Part shown: positions 12,247 through 24,231 of the stretch, piece after piece
How the letters are laid out: each line of letters starts with the position of its first letter
Numbering within the stretch: position 1 is the first letter of the stretch
Source of the DNA: Neoechinorhynchus agilis
Taxonomy: Eukaryota; Acanthocephala
DNA: 64,000 bases
Direction: 5' to 3'
Assembly: GCA_051530055.1 (NCBI GenBank)
Contig: CM121343.1
Span: 5,456,001 to 5,520,000, forward strand
Translations under genes and position numbers: made by a program
Notes under the pieces: model-generated
What the model was told of the DNA's origin: nothing
The model's input: only the letters and a program-made list of their open reading frames with translations
The model's database searches: none

Positions 12247-14654
12247 TCATCAGAAAAGCAGTTACTGATCGTCAGAACTTTTTTGTATTGCCATCGGTGT
12301 AATAATGCGACGTTTTCATTGAACTGAAATTCATTTTCTCCTCGTTCCAATTAAATTTGGGAGGTTTTTTGCGACTTGTCATTAGGGTTCCGACAGCAGG
12401 AAACTTCGTTGTGCCGAACAAATGTATAGATGAGAAAAATCTATCAAATGTCAGTACGACGTTCGTACATTTGGTTGTATCTGATAATGAAAAAACTCTT
12501 TCACCAAGTGTCCCTTCAGAGTTTTTGAATCGGAACGTAACCAGATTTTTATGCCGCGTTCTATAGGGTGCAGTGGTAAGTATTGTTTCAGGGAAGATAT
12601 CCTTTTGGACTTCGTCATGGATTCGTCAATGCTTTGGAAAGTAGAGTCAGTACGATGCTTCGTGAAGGTGTGTTTGAGGCAGTTCGCAACTTCGACATAA
12701 AATATCTTTCCTGTGTCAGGGGTTTTTCTGGATTGTTGAAATAAATTTTTGACAAGATATATCTTTTTTTATGGCGGCGTTTCCCGATATCCCTAATACA
12801 ATCATCATTTCATGATAATTTGTTTCAGCTCTCTTTTTCTTAGTATCTCTCGAATATTTTCAATCTAACACTTGTGCATTCAGCGATAGGACATCGTTTT
12901 TACGTTTCCATTACGAAGAAATCGGCGTCCATTTTGAAGACAAAAGAGTGCACTTTTGAGCACTATAAAAATCGAAGTGGTATTGTGAATATGAAAATGT
13001 CCGCAATGAAAATTAGCCTTTGAGGACTAAAAACCACATCACGTATTTTAAACCCCAAAGAACCGAAATTTTCTCCGTATAGAAGACAATGTTAGTGGCC
13101 GCATAGTCGCTCGGAAACATGTAGCGTTGTTCCTTCGATGTCGGCGATCAAATTTACCAAAAAGATCAAATCCCTGTAGGGAAATGAGACGATTTCTAAG
13201 ATCTTTCAGCTGAGTAATTTCATACATTAATTTGTTTTTCAGCTATGCACGGAATAAAGGAGTAGACTTACTGCTATATTTGCATTAGAACTCACTTTAT
13301 TCTCCATGAGGGAAACTTCACACTCCGTTAAAGATTAAATTCTACATGAAGATAAGAATGAATTTAAAGGGCAGAGCGCGTGAGCTTCTTGATGAATTAA
13401 ATGAGAAGTAGTGGTCATTATTTTCTTTCATAATACCTCGGATTTTAATTTGACCAATTGCGAAACAATGACAAACCTTGATTGTGCTGGAATCGACGAA
13501 ATATCGGTACTGTCAGCGACTATAAAAATGAGTGCATCCGCTCTCCAGAGAATAATTTTGGCTTCACGAGTGCGATCTAAAATTGAGATCAATCCGGATA
13601 AACATATAGTAAAAGGTAAGGAGGTATAAAAACTCCAAAATAGAAAAAATTATGTATTTGAAAGGTGACAGAAGAGGATTAGGTCTTATATTCATAGAAG
13701 ATTCAGTCAATAGTTTGTCCCGATGTCTTTAAAAAGACGTACATTTACGATTGACGTTTGAAACTTTTAGGCGCAACTTCGTAACTAATACTTAGTATCT
13801 ACCCGCAAAAATGCTTTAGGCTAAGTTCACTTATTTTAAATCTTACGATGAACTGATTTTCGTGAAAGCTTAAACATGAAGCGGTGAATATAGTTCGGTA
13901 TTTCTAATTGCACTTAACAAGTGAGGATTTTTTCGAAAAAAACCCAAAAAATTGTATTTAGGCTGATTGATATTTGGTACAGCTAAAATCAGCTAGTGTA
14001 ATTTTTGACAAACGTCGAAGAATGCAGTGAGTTTATAAAAATGTTTAAGAAATGAGCTTATACCAAGTGGCAAGTTTTAATGTAAGCTCAACTACGACTA
14101 TTTCCTAAAGTTTGTTTTGGCGTATGGGTTCTTGAAAATGCGTTTAGTGTTTTGCAGACTGTGTAAAGATTTTTATCTCCGAATATAACTAACCTAAAAC
14201 AGTCGAACCAAATTCCTTCGGTGAAGAGTAAACGTATTCCTGTTGACCATTAATATTTCGAATAATAAAGTATGATTTCAACGAAATGCTTCATCGAATT
14301 ATAAATGGCATTTTAGGGGGACCACGGATATATTTTAAAACGTATATTTCTCACTTTCTGGTGAGAGAAAGAGTTTTTATCAATACTAATTACAGTTTAC
14401 ATGAATGAATTTACTGCTAAATTAATAAGATGAATTCAACCCAGTTGCTTAGAGGCATTTGTGTAAAGTTTGAAAGGAATCACAATATAGAAACGATAGA
14501 GAAATCTACGCGAGTTTCAGATTGCCGAACACTGATGAAATTTTGATAAATTCCAATTTTAACACAATACGAAACGAATCACATACACTTGATACCGAAA
14601 CGCAAAACTTCAGTCACGTTTTCTGTTAGGTATATTTTAATCAAAGATTAGTAC
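12247..14654. other. Long spacer; one possible orphan exon
   Basis: No recognised gene. The frame 13411-13616 (plus) ends at an AAAAG|GTAAGG donor and encodes a non-repetitive stretch including SALQRIILASRVRSKIEI. It could be an exon of an unrecognised gene, but no partner exons were found. Confidence 0.3.
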
Positions 14655-15487
14655 ATGGCATACACTCGTTTCACCAAACTTTTTGGAGTACCCAGTGCTG
14701 GTCGCGGAGTTTTTGAAATGGAAAAGGTATGCTTTTTCGGAAGTTACTGAGGAGTAGGGAAAACCTAGCAATAGAATTTGGCGTTTACAATCATATCGAG
14801 AGAAAATCCATCGGGATGGTAAATTTTAACTTGTAGTAAAGATAATCACCCGGTTAAAAATCTTTTTTTTCGTTGTGCAAACAATGACCCGGATGAGGCG
14901 AGGTTTCCTCTTTCGAAATATTTCGCGAACAATAAAATGATTTTTAACTGGGTGATTATCTTCACCATACAAGTCAAAATCACATATTAAAATTGATTTC
15001 CAACCCACGGAGGGGGAACCTTTTTTGGAAAGTATTTGGCACTTGAAAAAATTAAAAATGTCATTAAAATATGAAAGATAAAGAGAGCTATTAAACTAGC
15101 ATAAACTATGTAAGCCGTATTTTTTGCGTTTAGAAAATCGCTGACAATCACAAACAAGGTGCAAGTGCAACCCCGACACATAACTTTTGTAAATTCGAGC
15201 GCGAAGTACTGGAAGCAGCTTTTAGCGCAAACACAAGACCATTAAAAAGGGAAATTATTTTATTAGCAAGAGAGTTACAAGCGGACGTACCAAAGGTTCA
15301 AGGTTGGTTTCGCAAGAAACGGTGGAAACAGAAAAAAATAGAAAGGGCACAGACCGCGATGGCCAATCCATCAAATGTGGACAAAAGTAACATTAGGAAA
15401 CCTGAAAAAATGGATAAACCAAAGAAATATAAGACGCCACTAATTTTAGGATGGGGACATATTAAACATGGAAACTTATTTTGCTAA
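14655..15487 (+). CDS. Divergent homeodomain protein (2 exons proposed)
   Basis: Exon 2 (15134-15487, after the acceptor TTTGCGTTTAG) encodes FEREVLEAAFSANTRPLKRE, ILLARELQADVPKVQGWFRK and KRWKQKK. This fits the homeodomain pattern of helix 1 (LExxF), helix 2 (RxxLAxxL) and recognition helix 3 (WFxxxR). W48, F49 and R53 are kept, but the almost invariant Asn51 is Lys, and residues 50-52 read RKK. A lysine-rich tail follows and ends at TAA 15485-15487. Exon 1 is proposed as 14655-14726: MAYTRFTKLFGVPS, then a GTATGC donor, phase 0, matching exon 2. That would give about 141 aa. The intron carries a foldback element. Homeodomain assignment is fairly firm; exon 1 is speculative. A ceramide-synthase-like Hox domain was considered, but no membrane helices follow. 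Confidence 0.55.
14829..14974. mobile_element. 146-bp foldback/MITE element
   Basis: Inverted terminal repeats of about 35 bp: ACTTG..AAAGATAATCACCC at the left and its inverse GGGTGATTATCTTC..CAAGT at the right, with few mismatches. The interior is short and has no coding capacity. It lies in the proposed intron of the homeodomain gene. Confidence 0.7.
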
Positions 15488-16009
15488 GGCAATAAAACGT
15501 AGTGTTCGTGGTAGTAAAATGCAGCTGACGAGTTTTTTTGGTTTAAAGTTGTTTGTGACCGTCAGGACAATTGTTGCAATACTATCGAATCAATTTATAG
15601 TTTACAAAATAAGCGCTGTAATTTTAAAACTGCTCCTATCGAAAAAATCTGTTTGTCAATGCCAATGAGCCCAATTTTTTGATCATGGATTGGTTACAAA
15701 ACTAAATTACAACTTTAACGTCGAGAAAAGAGTCAGCGAACAAAACGATCGAATAAAGCGACCTCACTTTGTAAAAGTGACCGAATGCACTAATCAGAAC
15801 CAATTAACTAGTTTCAAAAAGAATCTCAAGTGTCCTATTGAACATTATCACGCCGCGTTTATATATGTTCATATAGCCATTTAGAGGTGCGCTTCAATGT
15901 ACACAATTTTGTTGGTAATAGGCATCGTTATCGTTTGCCACGCCTTTGCCAACGTAATTACTGCAGTTCATTCCGGTTCATGGCGACTTTTGCAACCATT
16001 TTAAATCTT
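15488..16009. other. Spacer between convergent genes
   Basis: 3' flank of the homeodomain gene and of the minus-strand membrane gene. The latter's last exons probably extend into the right part. No other feature recognised. Confidence 0.3.
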
Positions 16010-17264
16010 CACTTCGTTTAGAGCAATCGTAAGCGATTTCGGTGCGCAGCTACAGCAAAATGGGAAACAGCGATCATAAATCATCATACCAATTTAAAGA
16101 GAAAACATTGGCTGATCTTTTCATACTGTCTGCTTGTTCGTGTTTTGAAAACGTCCAAATTTTTAAACGATTCATAATTGAAAACGGTCTCTAATCTAAG
16201 AGATTCACATCGTTGTGTAATCACGCACTTGGCCTTGAAATTGCCCACGGATAAGTTAGAATTCAGATAGGGTATCTCACCTCGACCTCAGATACAAAGA
16301 TCTTATCTTCATTAAGGAACTTGGAGGTGAACGATCTAAAACTTTAAATACTTGAGCAAGTGTAAAAGGGAAGGCAGGTTACCTTATTGTGTTCAGCTTG
16401 TTAAAGAAAAATGATGGATTTGCGCATGTCTTCGATTCTTTGACAGTTATTTGAGAAATGGATTGATGTAGATTTTCAAAGACATGTGATTCACGTGCCA
16501 TCTCATATAACAATTGGTCATAATCGCTAAGAACGTGTAAGAGATCCGGACCATACAATAGGAATTTATTGAGAATATCCAGTATCTTATTAAATAAAGT
16601 AATACGAGCAGAAAAAACATTGATAAATAAAAACCCAAATTGAACTATTGTAGCAATAATAAACAAGATCGTTCTTTTCCCGGAAATCCTCCGGACTACA
16701 CAGAGAGCCCATTAAACGCGATAAACGTTTAAGAGAAAGAATAAGTCCTATCCACGCAGGTTTCCAATCGTAGTTGATAGTGTTGATAGAATGCGTTCTT
16801 TGATAATCGAGAAATCGATTAACAAGACTAAGAACTTTGCTAAATGCGTGGATATGGCTTTGACCAACGAAAAAAAAGAATCTAACTTGTAAAGTGGAAC
16901 TGGAAGGTTTTTTGTAGTATGCGATGTTATATATCTTAAGAACAATGCTTGTGAAAAGAAAGGATGAAAATTTCCTGGCATTGCTTAACTTACTGTATAT
17001 TGTACAGACGATAGGTTGGGGTTCTTGCTGAAGAGTGCCGTTGACATCTTGACCGATCCGCTTTGTGTTTGGAATGACTCCGTAGGTTGGTATGATTGGG
17101 GTTATGTTCTGGTCGAATATTACACTCATGTAATAAGGATCGTCGCTGATACAATGCAATATAAGTAGACATATTTGAGTTTGAGTGGAGCACAGTTCTA
17201 CCAAAAGAATAGTTTTAGAAATAAATGGGCTCAGGAAAAGAAACAAACGGGACTTGCCAAACAT
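16010..17264 (-). CDS. Unknown multi-exon membrane protein
   Basis: Not recognised as a named family. Exons on the minus strand: 17264-16994, 16947-16887, 16839-16727, 16695-16383, 16335-16281, 16190-16090 and one starting at 16049, whose left end is unsure. Introns are 46, 47, 31, 47, 90 and 40 nt, all GT..AG with matching phase, which is strong evidence for a real gene. The protein starts with a hydrophobic signal-like segment (KSRLFLFLSP, then TILLVELCS), has a luminal-type region with NVNGT and NITP glycosylation sites, a WKPAWIGLILSL segment, and a transmembrane helix TILFIIATIVQFGFLFINVF followed by a charged helical domain. A peroxisomal PEX16-like protein was considered on the WKP motif but the rest does not fit. 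Confidence 0.6.
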
Positions 17265-20200
17265 TACAATCGAGAAGTACTGGAGGAGAGAAACGATTAG
17301 AATCTGAGAAGCCTTGCTTGAATCTAAATTTTTGTTAGAATAACCATAGAAATATGTATTAAAAGCATCAAACCGTCGCTGTACATCGCCTTGCCGTCGT
17401 CGTCCACACTAAATGGATCCTTCGAACACAACGTAAGTTCAAATGGAGAATTATCGTGGGAAAAGTAGCGGAAGGGGCTCTATACTTACGCATGTTAATG
17501 CAGCAATGAATTTGCGATTGACTTGCATGGTCTCGTATATACACATAAGAGTCCAAGTGCACTCCCTTTGAGAATACCAGTTTAAAATGGTGGTATAGCG
17601 GTTCAAATTGAATATGAAATACAAAAAAACCCTTAATTGTATGTTCATTTAGGGATGGAAACTAGAAAGGTTCATTTTTCTAGTGTCGGCAACAAGTGCA
17701 GTAACAAATAGACGTAACTCCTAGCGATTCGGGATTAAATCGAAATGGGAAGTCATAAGGACAGTGCTGATCGACGCCACTACGAGAACCGATTTACGAC
17801 TTCAGTGTTTTTCTTCATTGCGCCAAGTGACATCGGTCTCGTGTGCGGGCGATTTGGCAACGCAAAATCAAATCGATGCCTCAAATAGGATTAATAATTT
17901 TTCATTTCTAGCTTGTCAGGATCGCAAAAGGCCATCAGTAAGTGCAAAGGTTAAGACATCGGTGATATCGAATAAATGATTAGATCAAAAGGTGAAAACG
18001 GATAAGATTTGGAACTGTATGTACCTCTCAGCAAAATCGTCCACTGATATGTCCCGTGCTGTGATAAATGTCCGTTTGAACACATTTAACTTGGCTGTCA
18101 ATCGCGCTATCCGATCGGGTTTTTCCACTTTTATGTGTATTCGCGTTTTGGGTCCAGACTGCCTTCAAGACGGCACACCAGAAATTAAGAGGCAATTTCT
18201 CGTTATAAGATTACCTTAGCGTATTAGACAAGGTGACACTGAAGGTTGATGCCATATTCTAAACTTGTTTTGTGCATAATCGCTTAAAATAAAATAAAAT
18301 TACATGTAAAATGGCGTCGTCGTCAATTAGCGAAAGTGCTCCAGAAAAAGTCAACTTTAATGAGATGTTCGGGGTAATCAAACACTTGAAATACTCACGT
18401 CCGTGTTACAAATATGAAGCAAAGCACAGAGTATTAGACATAGATCATTAGCTCGCTCAGTATTTACCGGAGAATGTGAGAATAGCTATTTGAAAAAAAA
18501 CCGTTCAGTGTATTGAATACATTGTATAGCCTAGTGGTCATATTAATTTAAGGAAAATGCGATTGAATCCACTTAAGATTAATTTTAGGCAAGTAAATTG
18601 TATTTCTGAATCATTTTTGCATTTATTAAAAGAATTATGACAATAAAATAAAAGGCTAGAAAAAAAGAAACTGAAATATCATCTCACTACCTTTTTCGCA
18701 ACCCTATCAAAATTAAACTCGGCTTTAATTCAAGTTGATAAGTCAAATAAAACGGCAACATGCAAATATGCATAAATTTCGACAAATTTTTTGATCGCGA
18801 GAAGCCTTACGTGCTATCAAGATGAACTTAAGTAATGCTCGTGGTATTAGCCAAGGTGCCATAAGAAATAAAAGAATTATAATCGAGGTTTACATTTACA
18901 ATAAAATCTTAGTAAAAGCTCTTAAAAGTCATATTTTCATAATCACAAAATTCACGACAATGAGTTTATAAAGAACTTCGATATTAACATGGCAAAAATC
19001 GCAACTAGAACACATTTCTCAATTTTTGGTGATTTTTATTATCTTATCGTGAAGATACGGATTTTAATTTACATTAAAGGATGATGCTAAATTAAATCAT
19101 AATCTTTCATAGAATGGATCCAGCGCCAAAAGTAGCATATAATTACACATTGTTTGGCTAAACTTTTAGGCATTTATATTATTTGAAAAAAAACACCATT
19201 TTATAAAAAAATTATGGTTATCATTTTGGTTCACGGACTGGAACCGACAAATGATAATGTGACCAATTGATTGTACCTGAAGGAGCCAAAAATGCGTTTG
19301 TTGAAGAAATGTGAAATGAAAAAATATCGCCAAAATAATTAATAATTATGAAGCTTTGTGTAACAGAGAGTAAATTAAGAGATGAGATATCACTGTACGT
19401 TTCAGGATGTCATGTATTCTCGATTTATGTAGTTTGAAAAGCTTAGTGTTGAATTAAAATAAGAAATATACCGCGATTGTTGTTTCGAACAGTAATTGGT
19501 TTTCCGAAAAAACGTGACATAAAACTACATTTTCTGCATGCGAGACTTCGTGAACCTAGATGCAAATGTAAATATTGGGTTGAACAGCGAGGAAAAAGAG
19601 AAAATACCAATACAATGGATATCAAAACGTCAACGCATTTTGAGACAATATCGGATGCATATCCTTTTTTGTAGACAATCTCATGCATCGCATTTGTTAC
19701 ACGATAACTTTAAACAAGAAAATTTTAAGAGTTTAAAGTCATCCTTTAATTCTTTGATATAGGTCGATGATTTCATCATGGTTACAACTTGCATTGAGTT
19801 CGTCGAATGTAAACCAATAACAAAAATGACAATACTTGCTGTCTAAGTCGCAATACTATCGTAAAAATATGTTGAAATATAATCGAAAAATAACCGTTAG
19901 AGCGTTCATTTGCCGAACAATTGAGCTTCCACGTACGTAAGTGCATACTTTTTCGAGCAGGATCAATGTATTTGTCTATGATGTGATTATGAAGAAATCT
20001 TACAAAATAAAAATCGAACCTCGAAATTCACCAACGATTCATTCAGTGCATATCTCATTGAAGCCTTTAACGCACCAGGATTCACCTAAAAAGCACTCAA
20101 TTAATATGAAACTTCTAAAAGTTACACCGGAATTATCGATTTTAGTGCTCCATCACTAACATAAACGCTTTTAATTCTAGATATCCCATTTATTCCTATA

Positions 20201-20375
20201 CCTACCTTCAGTAGGAAAAATTCATCCCATAAATAATCAGTCAAATCACTTTCTACTTCCTTAAAATTCCGACATTCTATTACGGTGAATTATGAGTTTA
20301 AATCATACCCCGTACAGTATTTTGTATAATACACAGATCCTCTCCGGAGGTAGTATTCTGGACATCTAAAATTAA
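17265..20375. other. 3.1-kb region with no recognised gene
   Basis: AT-rich spacer. A short plus-strand frame starting MASSSISESAPEKVNF at 18311 ends at a GTAATC donor and could be a first exon, but no following exon was found. Frames at 17764, 17992, 19477 and 19941 match nothing I recognise and are probably chance. Confidence 0.3.
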
Positions 20376-20870
20376 TTAATGTAGAACTTCGTTTATCCGA
20401 ACAAATTACAACCGGGAACTATTCGGATACGAGATTTGTTTCGGATAACCGAAAACTCAATGTGATGTAAAGGCAAAATTGCGGTAGCACGCTTAAAATG
20501 CGCTCGATATGTCGATGGTTCAAATCCACTGGTCGCTGGGTTCCACGGGGGAATGCGAGGCTACTGGAAGGGTGGGGTAAGGAATGAGATTGCCCATAAG
20601 CCCCAGAAGAGGGTTGGCCCTATCCCTTCAATTGCGGTTGAGCGCTTCCGAAGTTTGTGAGTTAGCCAAGAGACCCCCAAAGAACGGGAAAAGGATCTTA
20701 AAAGACATGCCGTAAGGCCATTGACGTTTGAGGCTGTGCAATAAATACCCGAACAAATTAGAACCGGGCACTATTCGGATACGAGATTTGTTTCGGATAA
20801 CCGAAAACTCAATGTGAGGTATCCAGTTTGTAAAGCAAGGCAACAGATATCAAGATTCTTGATATACGAA
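20376..20870. mobile_element. pogo/Tigger-like terminal sequence, duplicated around a SINE-B copy
   Basis: GTAGAACTTCGTTTATCCGA at about 20383, followed by CTATTCGGATACGAGATTTG and TTTCGGATAACCGAAAACTC, closely follows the known pattern of Tigger/pogo terminal repeats (GTAGAAC, then repeated ATCCGAA/TTCGGAT). About 70 bp of it (from CCGAACAAATTA to CTCAATGTGA) recurs directly at about 20750-20817, on the other side of a SINE-B copy. No transposase was found. Confidence 0.55.
20487..20750 (+). mobile_element. SINE-B copy (tRNA-derived)
   Basis: Shares about 260 bp with 35195-35480: ATGCGCTCGATATGTCG, a B-box-like GGTTCAAATCC at about 20518, GGTCGCTGGGTTCCACGG, GGGTTGGCCCT, and an end at GAGGCTGTGCAATAAATA. 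It is more decayed than the 35-kb copy. Confidence 0.7.
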
Positions 20871-20950
20871 GGGGGAAGTGGTTTAGAAAAGGTAAAATTG
20901 CTGTAGAATTACATACTGTTGGCTTTCTGGTTGAAAATAGAGTAGAACGT

Positions 20951-21851
20951 CGTTCGGTTTAAACACGCTCATTACCAGGCCTCTATAAAAGTGCAAGAGC
21001 GCCGTTCAACGGGATTAAGTTCTTGGATTATTTAGTCAAGAATTCTTTCTTTGATAAAGATAAATGAATTGTGATTTTAGCTCGGAATATTTTCGAATGG
21101 TGAAGCTGAATTGAAATCGATGGTGTATTATGAATTTACCTCAATCTCTCGAAGGAGTGAGAAAGATGCGTGAATGAGAAGAAGGTATATTTTGAATTAT
21201 GTGTGGCCAGACAAATAACTTTGGGAGGAGGATGAGAGAACATCGCTAATCACTGAAGAAATAGGACACGAACTCTGCTGTGGTTTCCCACCCTCTGACT
21301 GACGGCCGTAAGCTCGATATTAACGACGGATATTTGTTGGTACGCAAACGTGTTATTATCGAGGCCATGTTCATTCAGGGAGATAATACTTTCGAAGAAA
21401 ACAAGACAGATTATTTCCTAAAGTTGAGAATACCTCCTGACAATGAGGTTGCCAAATTCCGTTCTAGATAATTGACTGAAGAAGTCCAGCGTGATTAGAA
21501 GAAATATTTCAATATGATTCATTCATTGATATAATTTCCCACCCCGCCACATACTCATGGAATTTATCTTCAGCTATTATGAATTAATAAGTTTTATAAA
21601 AATAACTATATCTCCCGAACGATTTGTTGTCCCAAATCGTTTTATCGACGGTGGAGTACGTAATAAAAATTATCTACATATGATATAAATGGGAAGTCGT
21701 CAAATACGCACTTAAAGTGGATAAATTTTCTTCTTATTGTTCACTTTGTGTTTAATCCAAATTCGACACGTCAATAACCAACGTAACCCGACGAGGTTCG
21801 CAGAACGTCTTTTTAATCGAAATAATCATTTACCGCGGGTGTAGACTTCTA
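20951..21851. other. Spacer with the left flank of satellite C
   Basis: No gene recognised. The last about 70 bp (from AACCCGACGAGGTTCG at 21785 through ATTTACCGCGGGTG to the array) recur at 38855-38930 in a RAD50 intron, suggesting a mobile unit. Confidence 0.45.
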
Positions 21852-24231
21852 ACCATAATAATTCCAATCGCTATTAGGTTATCTCACCTTCCCATTATAG
21901 CCATTTCATAGTAGTTGGCTTAACGCAATTAATGAGAAACCACAGCGACTTGTTGTTGTTCCATAATAATTCCAATCGCTATTAGGTTATCTCACCTTCG
22001 CATTATAGCCATTTCATAGTAGTTGGATTTACGCAATTAATGAGAAACCACAGCGACTTGTTGTTGTTCCATAATAATTCCAATCGCTATTAGGTTATCT
22101 CACCTTCGCATTATAGCCATTTCATAGTAGTTGGATTTACGCAATTAATGAGAAACCACAGCGACTTGTTGTTGTTCCATAATAATTCCAATCGCTATTA
22201 GGTTATCTCACCTTCGCATTATAGCCATTTCATAAGTAGTTGGCTTAACGCAATTAATGAGAAACCACAGCGACTTGTTGTTGTTCCATAATAATTCCAA
22301 TCGCTATTAGGTTATCTCACCTTCGCATTATAGCCATTTCATAGTAGTTGGATTTACGCAATTAATGAGAAACCACAGCGACTTGTTGTTGTTCCATAAT
22401 AATTCCAATCGCTATTAGGTTATCTCACCTTCGCATTATAACCATTTCATAGTAGTTGGATTTACGCAATTAATGAGAAACCACAGCGACTTGTTGTTGT
22501 TCTAATAATTCCAATCGCTATTAGGTTATCTCACCTTCCATTATAACCATTTCATAGTAGTTGGCTTAACGCAATTAATGAGAAACCACAGCGACTTGTT
22601 GTTGTTCCATAATAATTCCAATCGCTATTAGGTTATCTCACCTTCGCATTATAACCATTTCATAAGTAGTTGGCTTAACGCAATTAATGAGAAACCACAG
22701 CGACTTTTCGTTGTTCCATAATAATTCCAATCGCTATTAGGTTATCTCACCTTCGCATTATAGCCATTTCATAGTAGTTGGATTTACGCAATTAATGAGA
22801 AACCACAGCGACTTTTCGTTGTTCCATAATAATTCCAATCGCTATTAGGTTATCTCACCTTCGCATTATAGCCATTTCATAGTAGTTGGCTTAACGCAAT
22901 TAATGAGAAACCACAGCGACTTGTTGTTGTTCCATAATAATTCCAATCGCTATTAGGTTATCTCACCTTCGCATTATAACCATTTCATAGTAGTTGGATT
23001 TACGCAATTAATGAGAAACCACAGCGACTTGTTGTTGTTCCATAATAATTCCAATCGCTATTAGGTTATCTCACCTTCGCATTATAGCCATTTCATAGTA
23101 GTTGGATTAACGCAATTAATGAGAAACCACAGCGACTTGTTGTTGTTCCATAATAATTCCAATCGCTATTAGGTTATCTCACCTTCGCATTATAACCATT
23201 TCATAGTAGTTGGCTTAACGCAATTAATGAGAAACCACAGCGACTTGTTGTTGTTCCATAATAATTCCAATCGCTATTAGGTTATCTCACCTTCGCATTA
23301 TAGCCATTTCATAGTAGTTGGATTTACGCAATTAATGAGAAACCACAGCGACTTGTTGTTGTTCCATAATAATTCCAATCGCTATTAGGTTATCTCACCT
23401 TCGCATTATAACCATTTCATAAGTAGTTGGATTTACGCAATTAATGAGAAACCACAGCGACTTGTTGTTGTTCCATAATAATTCCAATCGCTATTAGGTT
23501 ATCTCACCTTCGCATTATAACCATTTCATAAGTAGTTGGCTTAACGCAATTAATGAGAAACCACAGCGACTTTTCGTTGTTCCATAATAATTCCAATCGC
23601 TATTAGGTTATCTCACCTTCGCATTATAGCCATTTCATAGTAGTTGGATTTACGCAATTAATGAGAAACCACAGCGACTTGTTGTTGTTCCATAATAATT
23701 CCAATCGCTATTAGGTTATCTCACCTTCGCATTATAACCATTTCATAGTAGTTGGATTTACGCAATTAATGAGAAACCACAGCGACTTGTTGTTGTTCCA
23801 TAATAATTCCAATCGCTATTAGGTTATCTCACCTTCGCATTATAGCCATTTCATAGTAGTTGGATTTACGCAATTAATGAGAAACCACAGCGACTTGTTG
23901 TTGTTCCATAATAATTCCAATCGCTATTAGGTTATCTCACCTTCGCATTATAGCCATTTCATAGTAGTTGGATTTACGCAATTAATGAGAAACCACAGCG
24001 ACTTGTTGTTGTTCCATAATAATTCCAATCGCTATTAGGTTATCTCACCTTCGCATTATAGCCATTTCATAGTAGTTGGATTTACGCAATTAATGAGAAA
24101 CCACAGCGACTTGTTGTTGTTCCATAATAATTCCAATCGCTATTAGGTTATCTCACCTTCGCATTATAACCATTTCATAGTAGTTGGATTTACGCAATTA
24201 ATGAGAAACCACAGCGACTTGTTGTTGTTCC
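21852..24231. repeat. Satellite C: about 22 copies of a 107-109 bp unit
   Basis: The unit is CCATAATAATTCCAATCGCT, TTAGGTTATCTCACCTTCGC, ATTATAGCCATTTCATAGT, then a GCAATTAATGAGAAACCACA block and GCGACTTGTTGTTGTT. Variants recur across copies (GATTTACGC versus GCTTAACGC; TAGCC versus TAACC; CATAAGTAG versus CATAGTAG; TTTTCGTTGTT), some in the same order in distant copies, which indicates multi-unit duplication. The array ends at GTTGTTGTTCCACCCC. Confidence 0.95.

Noticed and set aside
11187-12250. Repeated open frames of about 70-110 aa on the minus strand in satellite B
   Set aside because: They are translations of the 118-bp repeat, identical because the DNA is identical; no codon constraint or start context.
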